64,000 nt of DNA from positions 2,232,001-2,296,000 of the forward strand of contig NZ_JAKUDO010000001.1 of assembly GCF_022436485.1 (NCBI RefSeq), read 5' to 3'. The DNA comes from Agrococcus sp. ARC_14 (GTDB taxonomy: Bacteria > Actinomycetota > Actinomycetes > Actinomycetales > Microbacteriaceae). Below are positions 9,203 to 18,242 of this stretch, one piece after another (the first letter of the stretch is position 1; each line of letters begins with the position of its first letter). A program made the translations under genes and the position numbers. The notes beneath the pieces were generated by a model. That model saw only the letters and a program-made list of their open reading frames with translations. It did not search any database and was not told the origin of the DNA.

Positions 9203-9907
9203 TCACTCGGCCGCAGTCGCCGGCAGCAGCGTGCCGGGCGCGGTCTCGTCGGTCGTCGGGGCGACGCCGGCAGCCGCGGCGGCGGCCGCTGCAGCATCGG
9301 CCGCCTCGGCGTCGGCCGCGTCAGCTCCCGAGCCCACCTGGGGCGCCGTCTCGCCCGCTGCCAGCAGCATGCCGGGGTAGGGCTGGACCGCGGCCTCTGC
9401 CACGTCGTGCACCACGGCGGCCGTCTGCGGCTGCGTGTTGAGCAGCGCGTTCGGCACGTACATGCCGAACTGGTCGAGCGCCGGCACCTGCATGTGCAGT
9501 GCGTCGGGCCCGCCAGCGGTCGCCTCGCCGGAGAGGGTGAGGAACTGCGAGGGCTGCCCGGCGAGCATGCCCAGCTCGTCGGCGGCGATCGAGACGTGCT
9601 GCGGCGACGAGAGCACCGCGACATCCTCGGCGAGCGCCTGCTCGCTGCGCGCGAGCGCGCTCGACTCGCCCTGCAGCGCGCTGAGCGTGTAGGCGCCCTC
9701 GCTGATCACGACCGAGAGGCCGAGCTGCGCCACCACGATGCCGGCGAGGCCGGCGAGCGCCAGCACGCCGTGCACCAGGCGCGGCGCGCGGCGCACGCTG
9801 GGCGCGGGCAGCGCTCTGAGATGCCGATCACGGCTGGGTGCGTGGTCGCGCTGCGGAGCGCGCTCCACGGACTCCATGTGCATGCGGGCGACGGCGGCGT
9901 CGGTCAT
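9203..9907 (-). CDS. FtsL-like single-pass division protein
   Basis: The 234-residue protein sits where ftsL lies in dcw operons. It has a basic cytoplasmic N-terminus, one membrane helix (about residues 48-68, LVHGVLALAGLAG onward) and a periplasmic helix with spaced leucines and alanines (ALQGESSALARSEQALAED), consistent with an FtsL/DivIC-type coiled coil. The C-terminal half is unusual for FtsL: a low-complexity stretch rich in Ala, Pro and Gly, with a long alanine run near residues 200-212. The ATG at 9907 overlaps the rsmH stop as ATGA. FtsL sequences diverge greatly, so the call rests mainly on topology and position. Confidence 0.75.
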   Translation of the reverse strand: MTDAAVARMHMESVERAPQRDHAPSRDRHLRALPAPSVRRAPRLVHGVLALAGLAGIVVAQLGLSVVISEGAYTLSALQGESSALARSEQALAEDVAVLSSPQHVSIAADELGMLAGQPSQFLTLSGEATAGGPDALHMQVPALDQFGMYVPNALLNTQPQTAAVVHDVAEAAVQPYPGMLLAAGETAPQVGSGADAADAEAADAAAAAAAAAGVAPTTDETAPGTLLPATAAE

Positions 9908-10923
9908 GACTGCTCCCCACTGGACTGCGTGGCACGGATCGATCGGGCACTGCTGTAGACGACGGGTCGGATGCGCTCGGCCGCGCGCAGACGCACGGGC
10001 GTGGAGCGCGGGTTGACGGCGCGCTCCGCCTCGTCGGCGCGCTCGGCGCCGCGCACGAGCAGCCGCAGGTGCGGCGCGTGCTCAGGCAGCTCGACAGGCA
10101 GGTCGCGCGGGGTCGTCGAGCTGGCGGCCGCCTGCAGGGCACGCTTGACGATGCGGTCCTCGAGCGACTGGTAGGCGAGCACGACGATGCGACCGCCGAG
10201 TGCGAGCGCGTCGATCGCGGCGGGCATCGTGCGCTCGAGGATCGCGAGCTCCTGGTTGACCTCGATGCGCAGCGCCTGGAACACGCGCTTGGCCGGGTGC
10301 CCCTGGTTGGCGAGGGCGCGAGGCGTTGCGAGCTGCAGGATGTCGACGAGCTGCGCGGAGGTCGCGATGGGTGCCTCGGCACGCGCGGCGACGATCGCGC
10401 GGGCGTAGCGGTCGGCGAGCTTCTCGTCGCCGTACACGCGGAACAGCCGTGCGAGCTCGCGGTCGCTGCGCTCGGCGAGGATCGTGGCTGCGGTCACGTC
10501 GCCCGCCTGGCCCATGCGCATGTCCAGCGGGGCGTCCTTCGCGTAGGCGAAGCCGCGGTCGGCCGCGTCGAGCTGCAGGCTCGAGACGCCGAGGTCGAGC
10601 AGGATGCCGTCGGCGGCATCGACGCCGGCCGCCTCGACGGCGAGATCGATGCGGTCGTAGGTCGTCTGCACGGGGAGGAAGCGCTCGCCGAAGGGGGCGA
10701 GTCGCTCCCCCGCGATCCGGATCGCGTCGGGGTCGCGGTCGATGCCCGCGACCACGAGCGTCGGGTGCGCGGCGAGCATGGCCTCGGTGTGGCCGCCCAT
10801 GCCGAGCGTGCCGTCGACGACGAGCGGCGTGCGGCCGGCGGCAGCAGCCGCCTCGATCGCGGGGGCGAGCAGCTCGAGGGTGCGGTCGAGCATGACCGGG
10901 GTGTGCAGAGCGGATGCGTCCAT
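9904..10923 (-). CDS. rsmH: RsmH, 16S rRNA m4C1402 methyltransferase
   Basis: RsmH (MraW) uses S-adenosylmethionine to N4-methylate C1402 of 16S rRNA. Family marks are HTPVMLDRTLELL at the N-terminus, the SAM loop VDGTLGMGGHTEAML, DGILLDLGVSSLQLD, and RGFAYAKDAPLDMRM. I placed the start at the ATG at 10923 because the protein then begins MDASALHTPVML, as in relatives. An in-frame ATG at 10959 adds 12 residues with no conserved content and no upstream purine run. The gene follows mraZ by 97 bases, and its stop overlaps the ftsL-like start by four bases. Confidence 0.93.
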   Translation of the reverse strand: MDASALHTPVMLDRTLELLAPAIEAAAAAGRTPLVVDGTLGMGGHTEAMLAAHPTLVVAGIDRDPDAIRIAGERLAPFGERFLPVQTTYDRIDLAVEAAGVDAADGILLDLGVSSLQLDAADRGFAYAKDAPLDMRMGQAGDVTAATILAERSDRELARLFRVYGDEKLADRYARAIVAARAEAPIATSAQLVDILQLATPRALANQGHPAKRVFQALRIEVNQELAILERTMPAAIDALALGGRIVVLAYQSLEDRIVKRALQAAASSTTPRDLPVELPEHAPHLRLLVRGAERADEAERAVNPRSTPVRLRAAERIRPVVYSSARSIRATQSSGEQS

Positions 10924-11020
10924 AGGGTTCCCGTGTCCGTCTCGGCTCCTGATCCCCATCCGCGCGACGCGACACCGGGGAAGGTGTGTCGCGGCGCCCA
11001 GCTGAGGGTCACGAGCCGAG

Positions 11021-11452
11021 TCAGAAGATGCCGGGGATCACCTCCTCCGTCGTGCTCGCGAAGTCGGCCTCCTTGGCCGCGTAGTACTCGTTCCAGGCCT
11101 CGGTGTCCCAGATCTCGGCGCGGGTGCCGGCGCCGATGACGGTGAGCTCGCGACCAAGCCCCGCGTAGTCGCGCAGGTTCGCGGGGATGGTGACCCGGTG
11201 CTGGCTGTCGGGCTGCTCGCTCGAGGCGCCGGAGAGGAAGAGCCGCAGGAAGTCGCGCGCGCCGGCCGAGGTCAGCGGCGCCTGCCGGATCTGCTCGTGC
11301 ACCTGCTCGAACTCGCGCACCGAGAAGACGTAGATGCAGCGCTCCTGGCCACGGGTGAGGACGAGGCCGCCCTCGAGCTCCTGCCGAAAGCGGGCGGGAA
11401 GGATGACGCGGCCCTTGTCGTCGAGCTTGGGCGTATGGGTGCCGAGGAACAC
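11021..11452 (-). CDS. mraZ: MraZ, dcw operon regulator
   Basis: MraZ is a ring-forming DNA-binding protein of the AbrB-like superfamily that regulates its own dcw operon. The 143-residue product has the two MraZ half-repeats: [20 protein letters not shown] near the N-terminus and [20 protein letters not shown] near residue 85. I chose the GTG at 11452 because it gives the family N-terminus ([11 protein letters not shown]) and is preceded by a GAGGGGG run. The frame stays open to 11587, but that part is the operator region. It is the first gene of the operon running left. Confidence 0.94.
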   Translation of the reverse strand: MFLGTHTPKLDDKGRVILPARFRQELEGGLVLTRGQERCIYVFSVREFEQVHEQIRQAPLTSAGARDFLRLFLSGASSEQPDSQHRVTIPANLRDYAGLGRELTVIGAGTRAEIWDTEAWNEYYAAKEADFASTTEEVIPGIF

Positions 11453-11504
11453 GTCGCCCCCTCTCGTCCGGCCTGCGAGATCCACCGACGTCTGCCGATT
11501 TCCT

Positions 11505-11528
11505 CCACAGTACTCCACTTCCAGCCAC
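11505..11528 (-). promoter_or_regulatory. MraZ operator, three GTGG boxes at 10-base period
   Basis: Upstream of mraZ the minus strand carries GTGGCTGGAA, GTGGAGTACT and GTGGAGGAAA back to back. The three GTGG cores (+ strand 11505-11508, 11515-11518, 11525-11528) are exactly 10 bases apart. Directly repeated TGG-type boxes with one helical turn between them are the known MraZ operator form. The array lies 53 bases before the GTG start, so MraZ very likely autoregulates the whole dcw operon here. Confidence 0.85.
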
Positions 11529-11587
11529 AGACACTGAGAATCGGCCAAGCATTGCGGCGTGTCCCCAATGTTTCCTAACGCAATCAC

Positions 11588-11883
11588 GGTGGAGGGATTT
11601 GGAGCGAGTATGCGGGAGCCAGGGCTCGTGAAGGCGCGGGATTGCCGCTGCGGGATGCGTCAGGGCATGAGAAAGGGCCGACTCGGAGGAGTCGGCCCTG
11701 GGTGTGCGGAGGGTGGAGGCGGGTGGAGGGGGTGGGTGGCGAAGGTGGATGGCGAGGTGTCGCTACGCGTGCAGGCGGAGCTGACGCTCGGTGCGGCGAG
11801 GTCTCGTGACGTGTGCGGCCTGCGGCCGCGCACTCCTCGACCTTGAGCCCTGCGCGATCACCCGGTGGGTGAGCACTCCGGGC
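11588..11883. other. Gene-free stretch between the mraZ leader and the DUF3040 gene
   Basis: No convincing coding frame is present in these 296 bases. The stretch holds the 11-bp hairpin at 11674-11699 and, on the + strand, a G-rich block at 11711-11758 with repeated GTGG cores (starting at 11713, 11723, 11732, 11736 and 11745). The first two cores are exactly ten bases apart, like the MraZ boxes about 200 bases away. The rest shows nothing recognisable. Confidence 0.6.
11674..11699 (-). terminator. Hairpin terminator downstream of the DUF3040 gene
   Basis: AGGGCCGACTC pairs perfectly with GAGTCGGCCCT across a four-base loop (11 bp stem). Read on the minus strand the stem is followed by TTCTC, a weak T-tract, so it most likely ends the transcript of the DUF3040 gene before the mraZ promoter. 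Confidence 0.75.
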
Positions 11884-12261
11884 TCAACGCTGGTTGCGGT
11901 CGTCCCACTCCTGCGAGAGGCGGTCCATGAGGCTCGGACCCTGCTTCGCCGTCGCGGGGCCGGCGCCGGCCTCGCGCTTGGCGGCAGCCTCGTCGCCCGT
12001 GGCTGGGCGCGAGGCAGAGAGCGCCCATAGCGCGCCGACCACGGCGACCGCGAATCCCACGACCCCGATGACGGCGATCTTGAGGCTCACCGCGACCACG
12101 ATGAGCACCAGGCCGATGACGACGCCGAGCAGCCCGACGGCAACCTTGGTGTAGTTGACCGTGCGCGGGCCGGCCGACGTGTTGACGATGTCAGCCTCGT
12201 GCTTGTAGAGATTGCGCTCCATCTCGTCGAGCAGTCGCTGCTCGTTCTCTGAGAGGCCCAT
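11884..12261 (-). CDS. DUF3040 small membrane protein
   Basis: The 125-residue protein begins MGLSENEQRLLDEMERNLY, the signature of the actinobacterial DUF3040 family, followed by two adjacent hydrophobic segments (about residues 40-82) and a charged C-terminal tail. Relatives often lie near mraZ in actinobacteria. The function of the family is unknown to me, although its constant place beside the dcw cluster suggests an envelope role. It is transcribed away from the prenyl synthase gene, sharing a roughly 70-base divergent promoter region. Confidence 0.85.
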   Translation of the reverse strand: MGLSENEQRLLDEMERNLYKHEADIVNTSAGPRTVNYTKVAVGLLGVVIGLVLIVVAVSLKIAVIGVVGFAVAVVGALWALSASRPATGDEAAAKREAGAGPATAKQGPSLMDRLSQEWDDRNQR

Positions 12262-12319
12262 GTCGCACCCCTTTCGCTCAACCGGTGCGGAACGACAGTC
12301 TACGTGCTCCGGCTGTCAA

Positions 12320-12325
12320 TAGCAT
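12320..12325 (+). promoter_or_regulatory. -10 element TAGCAT, leaderless start of the prenyl synthase gene
   Basis: TAGCAT ends seven bases before the GTG at 12333, the spacing expected when transcription begins at the start codon. No Shine-Dalgarno is present. Confidence 0.55.
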
Positions 12326-12332
12326 GTGTCTT

Positions 12333-13445
12333 GTGTCAGCACAGCAGCGTTTCGCCCGGGCCGTCGAGGCCTCGATCCAGGAGTATCTCGACGAGCGAGA
12401 GCAGTCGCTGGTCGAGATCGCCGAGGACGCGACCGGCCTGCTGCAGCTCGTGCGTCGGATGGTCTCCGGCGGCAAGCGCGTGCGCAGCGCCTTCGTGCTC
12501 TGGGGCTGGCACGCGGTGACGGCCGCCGGACCCGACGCATCCCGCACCGCAGGCACCGAGGAGGACCCCGCGTGGGCCGACGTCGTCGGCGTCGCGACGG
12601 CGATGGAGCTCTTCCACGCCGCGGCGCTCGTGCACGACGACATCATCGATCAGTCCGACACCCGCAGGGGTCAGCCGTCGATGCACCGGGCACTCGAGGC
12701 CATGCATCGGGACGGCGAATGGGTCGGCCTGGCGGGCCAGTGGGGCGAGCACGCCGCCGTGCTGGTCGGCGACCTGCTGCTCAACTGGGCTGACGACCGG
12801 ATGCTGCGCGCTTGCCGCGGGGCGGCGCACGGTGATGCCGTGCACGATGCCTACCGCCGCATGCGCGAGGAGGTCACCTTCGGGCAGTACCTCGACGTGC
12901 TCGAGGAGGCCGCCTGGATCAGGCAGGAGCCGGCAGTGCTGCTCGATCGAGCGCACACGGTCGCGATCTACAAGTCGGCGAAGTACTCGGTCGAGGCGCC
13001 GCTGACGCTCGGGGCGCTGCTCGCAGGCGGCTCGGAGTCGCAGCTCGACGCGCTTGCCGGCTACGGCCTGCCGGTGGGCATCGCCTTCCAGATGCGCGAC
13101 GACCTGCTGGGCGTCTTCGGCGACCCGGAGGTGACGGGCAAGCCGGCGGGCGACGACCTCCGGGAGGGCAAGCGCACCGTGCTGATCGAGATCGCGCGCC
13201 AACGACTCTCCTCCGGGGTGCGCACCATGCTCGACGAGCTGCTGGGCGACCGCGAGCTCGACGAGAGGCAGATCGCCATCCTGCAGGACGCCATCCAGCG
13301 CTCGGAGGCGCCGCAGCGCCTCGAGGCGCTCATCGACCGCGCGGTCGGCGAGGCGCTCGAGTCGCTGCACGACGGCGAGCTGTCGCGCTCTGCGGTGCTG
13401 GAGCTCGAGCGGCTGGCGGACACGGTGGCGAAGCGGGATCGCTGA
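12333..13445 (+). CDS. Trans-prenyl diphosphate synthase (IdsA/GGPP synthase type)
   Basis: The enzyme condenses isopentenyl diphosphate with allylic diphosphates to make C15-C25 prenyl chains. The roughly 370-residue protein has the conserved GGKRVRSAFV, the first Asp-rich motif in LVHDDIIDQSDTRRG near residue 105, and the second in FQMRDDLLGVFGD near residue 250. The start is set at the GTG at 12333, which has a TANNNT hexamer seven bases upstream; an in-frame ATG lies at 12324. The neighbours (Rv2175c-like gene, PASTA kinase, aroG) match the M. tuberculosis Rv2173-Rv2178c region, where idsA2 lies. Chain length cannot be told from the sequence alone. Confidence 0.9.
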   Translation: MSAQQRFARAVEASIQEYLDEREQSLVEIAEDATGLLQLVRRMVSGGKRVRSAFVLWGWHAVTAAGPDASRTAGTEEDPAWADVVGVATAMELFHAAALVHDDIIDQSDTRRGQPSMHRALEAMHRDGEWVGLAGQWGEHAAVLVGDLLLNWADDRMLRACRGAAHGDAVHDAYRRMREEVTFGQYLDVLEEAAWIRQEPAVLLDRAHTVAIYKSAKYSVEAPLTLGALLAGGSESQLDALAGYGLPVGIAFQMRDDLLGVFGDPEVTGKPAGDDLREGKRTVLIEIARQRLSSGVRTMLDELLGDRELDERQIAILQDAIQRSEAPQRLEALIDRAVGEALESLHDGELSRSAVLELERLADTVAKRDR

Positions 13446-13470
13446 CCACCTGCTGTAGGTCGAGGAGGTC

Positions 13471-13485
13471 GCGGGCGAAGCCCGC
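13471..13485. terminator. Short GC hairpin between convergent genes
   Basis: GCGGGC, a three-base loop and GCCCGC lie between the prenyl synthase stop and the stop of the Rv2175c-like gene. The six-pair stem has no T-tract, so it is only a weak terminator candidate. Confidence 0.35.
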
Positions 13486-13505
13486 TGCCGTCACGAGACC
13501 GAGGC

Positions 13506-13883
13506 TCAGCCCTGCGTCTGGGCGACTCGGCGCACCTCGGCCTTGCGGTTCTGGCGCAGCGCCTCCATGGGGGTGGTGCCGAGCGCGTCGTCCTCGTTGA
13601 TCAGCCAGTCGATCGCCTCGTCCTCGGTGAGGCCCAGGTCGAGCAGCACCATGAGCGTGCCGCGCACCTCCGACATCGGCTGGCCGTCGCGCACGCAGAC
13701 GGCGGGCACCTGCACGGGCCCATTCCTGCGGGTCGCAGGCAGGTGGTGATCCTGGATCAGCCGGTGGATGCGTCCGACGGGCTCCCCGAGGAGGTCGACC
13801 AGGTCGGGCACGGTGAGCCACGCGGGGCTCTCGGTCGCTGCGTCGTGCTGCGCGGACTCTGGCTGCAGGGGATCATGCGTCAC
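13506..13883 (-). CDS. Rv2175c-like DNA-binding protein, likely kinase substrate
   Basis: The 125-residue protein has a winged-helix-like core (WLTVPDLVDLLGEPVGRIHRLIQDH) and a conserved C-terminal part (PMSEVRGTLMVLLDLGLTEDEAIDWL), matching the Rv2175c family. In M. tuberculosis Rv2175c binds DNA and is phosphorylated by the adjacent kinase PknL; the same divergent gene pair is present here, 111 bases apart. The N-terminal 20 residues, before the core, are rich in Ser, Thr and Gln and could hold the phosphosite. The GTG at 13883 has CATGAT six bases upstream, hinting at a leaderless transcript; no Shine-Dalgarno is seen. Confidence 0.85.
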   Translation of the reverse strand: MTHDPLQPESAQHDAATESPAWLTVPDLVDLLGEPVGRIHRLIQDHHLPATRRNGPVQVPAVCVRDGQPMSEVRGTLMVLLDLGLTEDEAIDWLINEDDALGTTPMEALRQNRKAEVRRVAQTQG

Positions 13884-13982
13884 GCATCCATCATGCCCGA
13901 CTCTCGCGCTGACGACCCCAGGACCGGCACCCAAGTGCTCCACCGGGCGGCGTGGAGCACCGCGAATCCCCCGCGCAGCGCC

Positions 13983-13988
13983 TATTCT
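13983..13988 (+). promoter_or_regulatory. -10 element TATTCT, leaderless start of the PASTA kinase gene
   Basis: TATTCT is followed by six bases and then the GTG start at 13995. No Shine-Dalgarno lies between them, so transcript and reading frame probably begin together. Confidence 0.6.
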
Positions 13989-13994
13989 CGCTCC

Positions 13995-15926
<1,932 letters not shown>

Positions 15927-15962
15927 CGGCAAGGGCCGGAGCCGATCCGCCCCACGTCCTGC

Positions 15963-17345
15963 CTACGGGCGAGGCGCGGCGCGCAGCTCCTCGGCGACGA
16001 GGAAGGCGAGCTCGAGCGACTGCATGTGGTTCAGGCGCGGATCGCAGAGCGACTCGTAGCGGGTCTCGAGGGCGACCTCGTCGATCTCCTCCGAGCCGCC
16101 GAGGCACTCCGTCACGTCGTCGCCGGTGAGCTCGACGTGGATGCCGCCCGCGAAGGTGCCGACCGCACGGTGCGCCTCGAAGAAGCCGCGCACCTCGTCG
16201 ACCACGTCGTCGAAGCGACGCGACTTGTAGCCGTTCTTCGTCGTGATGCCGTTGCCGTGCATGGGGTCGGTCACCCACAGCGGCGTCGACTCGAGCGACT
16301 TGGACGCCTCGAGCAGGCCCGGCAGCACGTCGCGGATGCGGCCTGCGCCCATGCGGGTGATGAAGGTCAGCCTGCCCGGCTCGCGCTCGGGGTCGAGCTT
16401 GTCGATCAGCGCCTCCATGTCGGCGGGCGTCGTCGAAGGGCCGAGCTTCACGCCGATCGGGTTGCGCACCCGCGAGAAGAAGTCGACGTGCGCGCCCTCG
16501 AGCTCACGCGTGCGCTCGCCGATCCACTGGAAGTGGCTGGAGGTGTTGTAGGCGAGGCCGGTGCGGGAGTCGATGCGGGTCATGGGCCGCTCGTAGTCCA
16601 GCAGCAGGCCCTCGTGGCCGGTGAAGAACTCGACGCCCTTGAGCTCGTCGAAGTTCGCGCCGGCCGCCTCCATGAAGCGCACGGCACGGTCGATCTCACC
16701 GGCGAGCGCCTCGTAGCGGGCGAACGACGGGTTCTGCCCGAAGCCCTTGTTCCAGGAGTGCACCTGGCGCAGGTCGGCGAAGCCACCCTGCGTGAACGCG
16801 CGCACGAGATTCAGGGTCGACGCGGCCATGTGGTAGCCGCGCAGGATGCGCTGCGGGTCTGCCGCGCGCGACTCGGGCGTGAAGTCGTAGCCGTTCACGA
16901 TGTCGCCGCGGTAGGCGGGCAGCGTCAGGTCACCGCGCGTCTCGGTGTCGCTCGAGCGCGGCTTGGCGAACTGCCCCGCCATGCGGCCCATCTTGATGAC
17001 GGGCATCGCGGCGCCGTAGGTGAGCACGACCGCCATCTGCAGGATCGTCTTGACGCGGCCCTTGATGTTGTCGGCAGTCGCGCCCGCGAAGGTCTCTGCG
17101 CAGTCGCCACCCTGGAGCAGGAAGGCCTCGCCGCGCGCTGCGGCCGCAAGCCGGTCGCGCAGCTGATCGACCTCGCCGGCGAAGACCAGCGGAGGGGCGC
17201 TGCGCAGCTCGCGGCGCACCTGCTCGATCGCGGCCTCGTCCTGCCAGGCCGGCTGCTGCTTGACGGGCAGCGATCGATACGCGTCGAGGCCCTGCTCGAT
17301 GGAGCTGCGCTCCATGAACTCGGGAATCGCGATCGTATCCGTCAT
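15963..17345 (-). CDS. aroG: Class II DAHP synthase (AroG type)
   Basis: The enzyme joins phosphoenolpyruvate and erythrose 4-phosphate, the first step of the shikimate pathway. The 460-residue product is the plant/actinobacterial type II form, with FLLQGGDCAETF near residue 78, the metal- and substrate-binding SFHVWIGERT-like segment here read as SHFQWIGERTRELEG, GVKLGPST, RMGAGRIRDVLPGL and VTDPMHGNGI. A TAGGCT hexamer lies about 38 bases upstream and a GAGG run just before the ATG, so this gene has an ordinary leader. It converges on the PASTA kinase gene with 36 bases between stops. Confidence 0.95.
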   Translation of the reverse strand: MTDTIAIPEFMERSSIEQGLDAYRSLPVKQQPAWQDEAAIEQVRRELRSAPPLVFAGEVDQLRDRLAAAARGEAFLLQGGDCAETFAGATADNIKGRVKTILQMAVVLTYGAAMPVIKMGRMAGQFAKPRSSDTETRGDLTLPAYRGDIVNGYDFTPESRAADPQRILRGYHMAASTLNLVRAFTQGGFADLRQVHSWNKGFGQNPSFARYEALAGEIDRAVRFMEAAGANFDELKGVEFFTGHEGLLLDYERPMTRIDSRTGLAYNTSSHFQWIGERTRELEGAHVDFFSRVRNPIGVKLGPSTTPADMEALIDKLDPEREPGRLTFITRMGAGRIRDVLPGLLEASKSLESTPLWVTDPMHGNGITTKNGYKSRRFDDVVDEVRGFFEAHRAVGTFAGGIHVELTGDDVTECLGGSEEIDEVALETRYESLCDPRLNHMQSLELAFLVAEELRAAPRP

Positions 17346-17408
17346 GCCTGCCTCAATGCTCGAGCGGCGCCGTGTGCGCCGCAGTCCAGCCTACCGGGGT
17401 CGCCGGGC

Positions 17409-18116
17409 TCAGCGACGAGGAGCGAGCGCCTTGCGCTCCGCCTCGACGCGCGCCTTCACGCTCGAGGCGTAGACGTCGACGTACTCCTGATCGGAGATGC
17501 GGTTCAGGGTGACCATGATCTCGTCGGTGATCGAGCGGAGCACGAAGCGGTCGCCATCGAGGTTGTAGTAGCGGGAGAAGTCGAGCGGCTCGCCGAAGAT
17601 GATGCCGATGCGGCCGACCTTCGGCATCCGGCGCCCGATCGGCATGACCTTCTCGGTGTCGACCATGACGCACGGGATGACGGGCACGCGGGCGTCGAGC
17701 ACCATGCGGGCGACGCCGGTCCTGCCCCGGTAGAGCTTGCCGTCGGGGCTGCGGGTGCCCTCCGGGTAGATGCCGATGAGGCCGCCGTCCTGCAGCTTCT
17801 GGAGCGCGGCGTCGAGGCTCTGCGAGCTCTTCTCGCCGCCAGAGCGATCCATCGGCAGCTGGCCGACCGCCAGGAAGAACCAGCGCATGAGCCTGCCCTT
17901 GATGCCGGTGCCGTTGAAGTAGTCGGACTTCGCGAGGAAGTAGACCCGCCGGTCGATCACGAGCGGCATGAGGAAGGAGTCGATGACCGAGAGGTGGTTG
18001 CCCGCGATGATCGCGCCCCCGTGCTCCGGGAGGTTGTCGAGACCGGCGACCCATGGGCGGAACACCCGCGTCATGTAAGGGCCGACGACCCAATGTCGCA
18101 TCAGCCAGTAGATCAT
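17409..18116 (-). CDS. 1-acylglycerol-3-phosphate O-acyltransferase (PlsC family)
   Basis: The 235-residue protein carries the acyltransferase motifs NHLSVID (NHx4D type) near residue 38, a basic/aromatic YFLAKSDYF block, and YPEGTRSPDG near residue 118, followed by VPVIPCV. It should acylate lysophosphatidic acid or a related glycerol lipid at the membrane. I chose the ATG at 18116 because AGGAGGT stands five bases before it, one of the strongest ribosome binding sites in the window; the longer frame upstream has no support. It is divergent from the acyl-CoA ligase gene, so activation and transfer of fatty acids may be co-regulated. Confidence 0.9.
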   Translation of the reverse strand: MIYWLMRHWVVGPYMTRVFRPWVAGLDNLPEHGGAIIAGNHLSVIDSFLMPLVIDRRVYFLAKSDYFNGTGIKGRLMRWFFLAVGQLPMDRSGGEKSSQSLDAALQKLQDGGLIGIYPEGTRSPDGKLYRGRTGVARMVLDARVPVIPCVMVDTEKVMPIGRRMPKVGRIGIIFGEPLDFSRYYNLDGDRFVLRSITDEIMVTLNRISDQEYVDVYASSVKARVEAERKALAPRR

Positions 18117-18242
18117 CGCCACCTCCTCTGGCCACGAGCCTAGGGCAGTCGGATGCTCCCTACAGACATGCGCGGCGCTGAGGGATCCTCGCTCCCCGCG
18201 CCCATAGAATGAGCGCAACGCACGAAAGCCGAAGGAGTCCCA

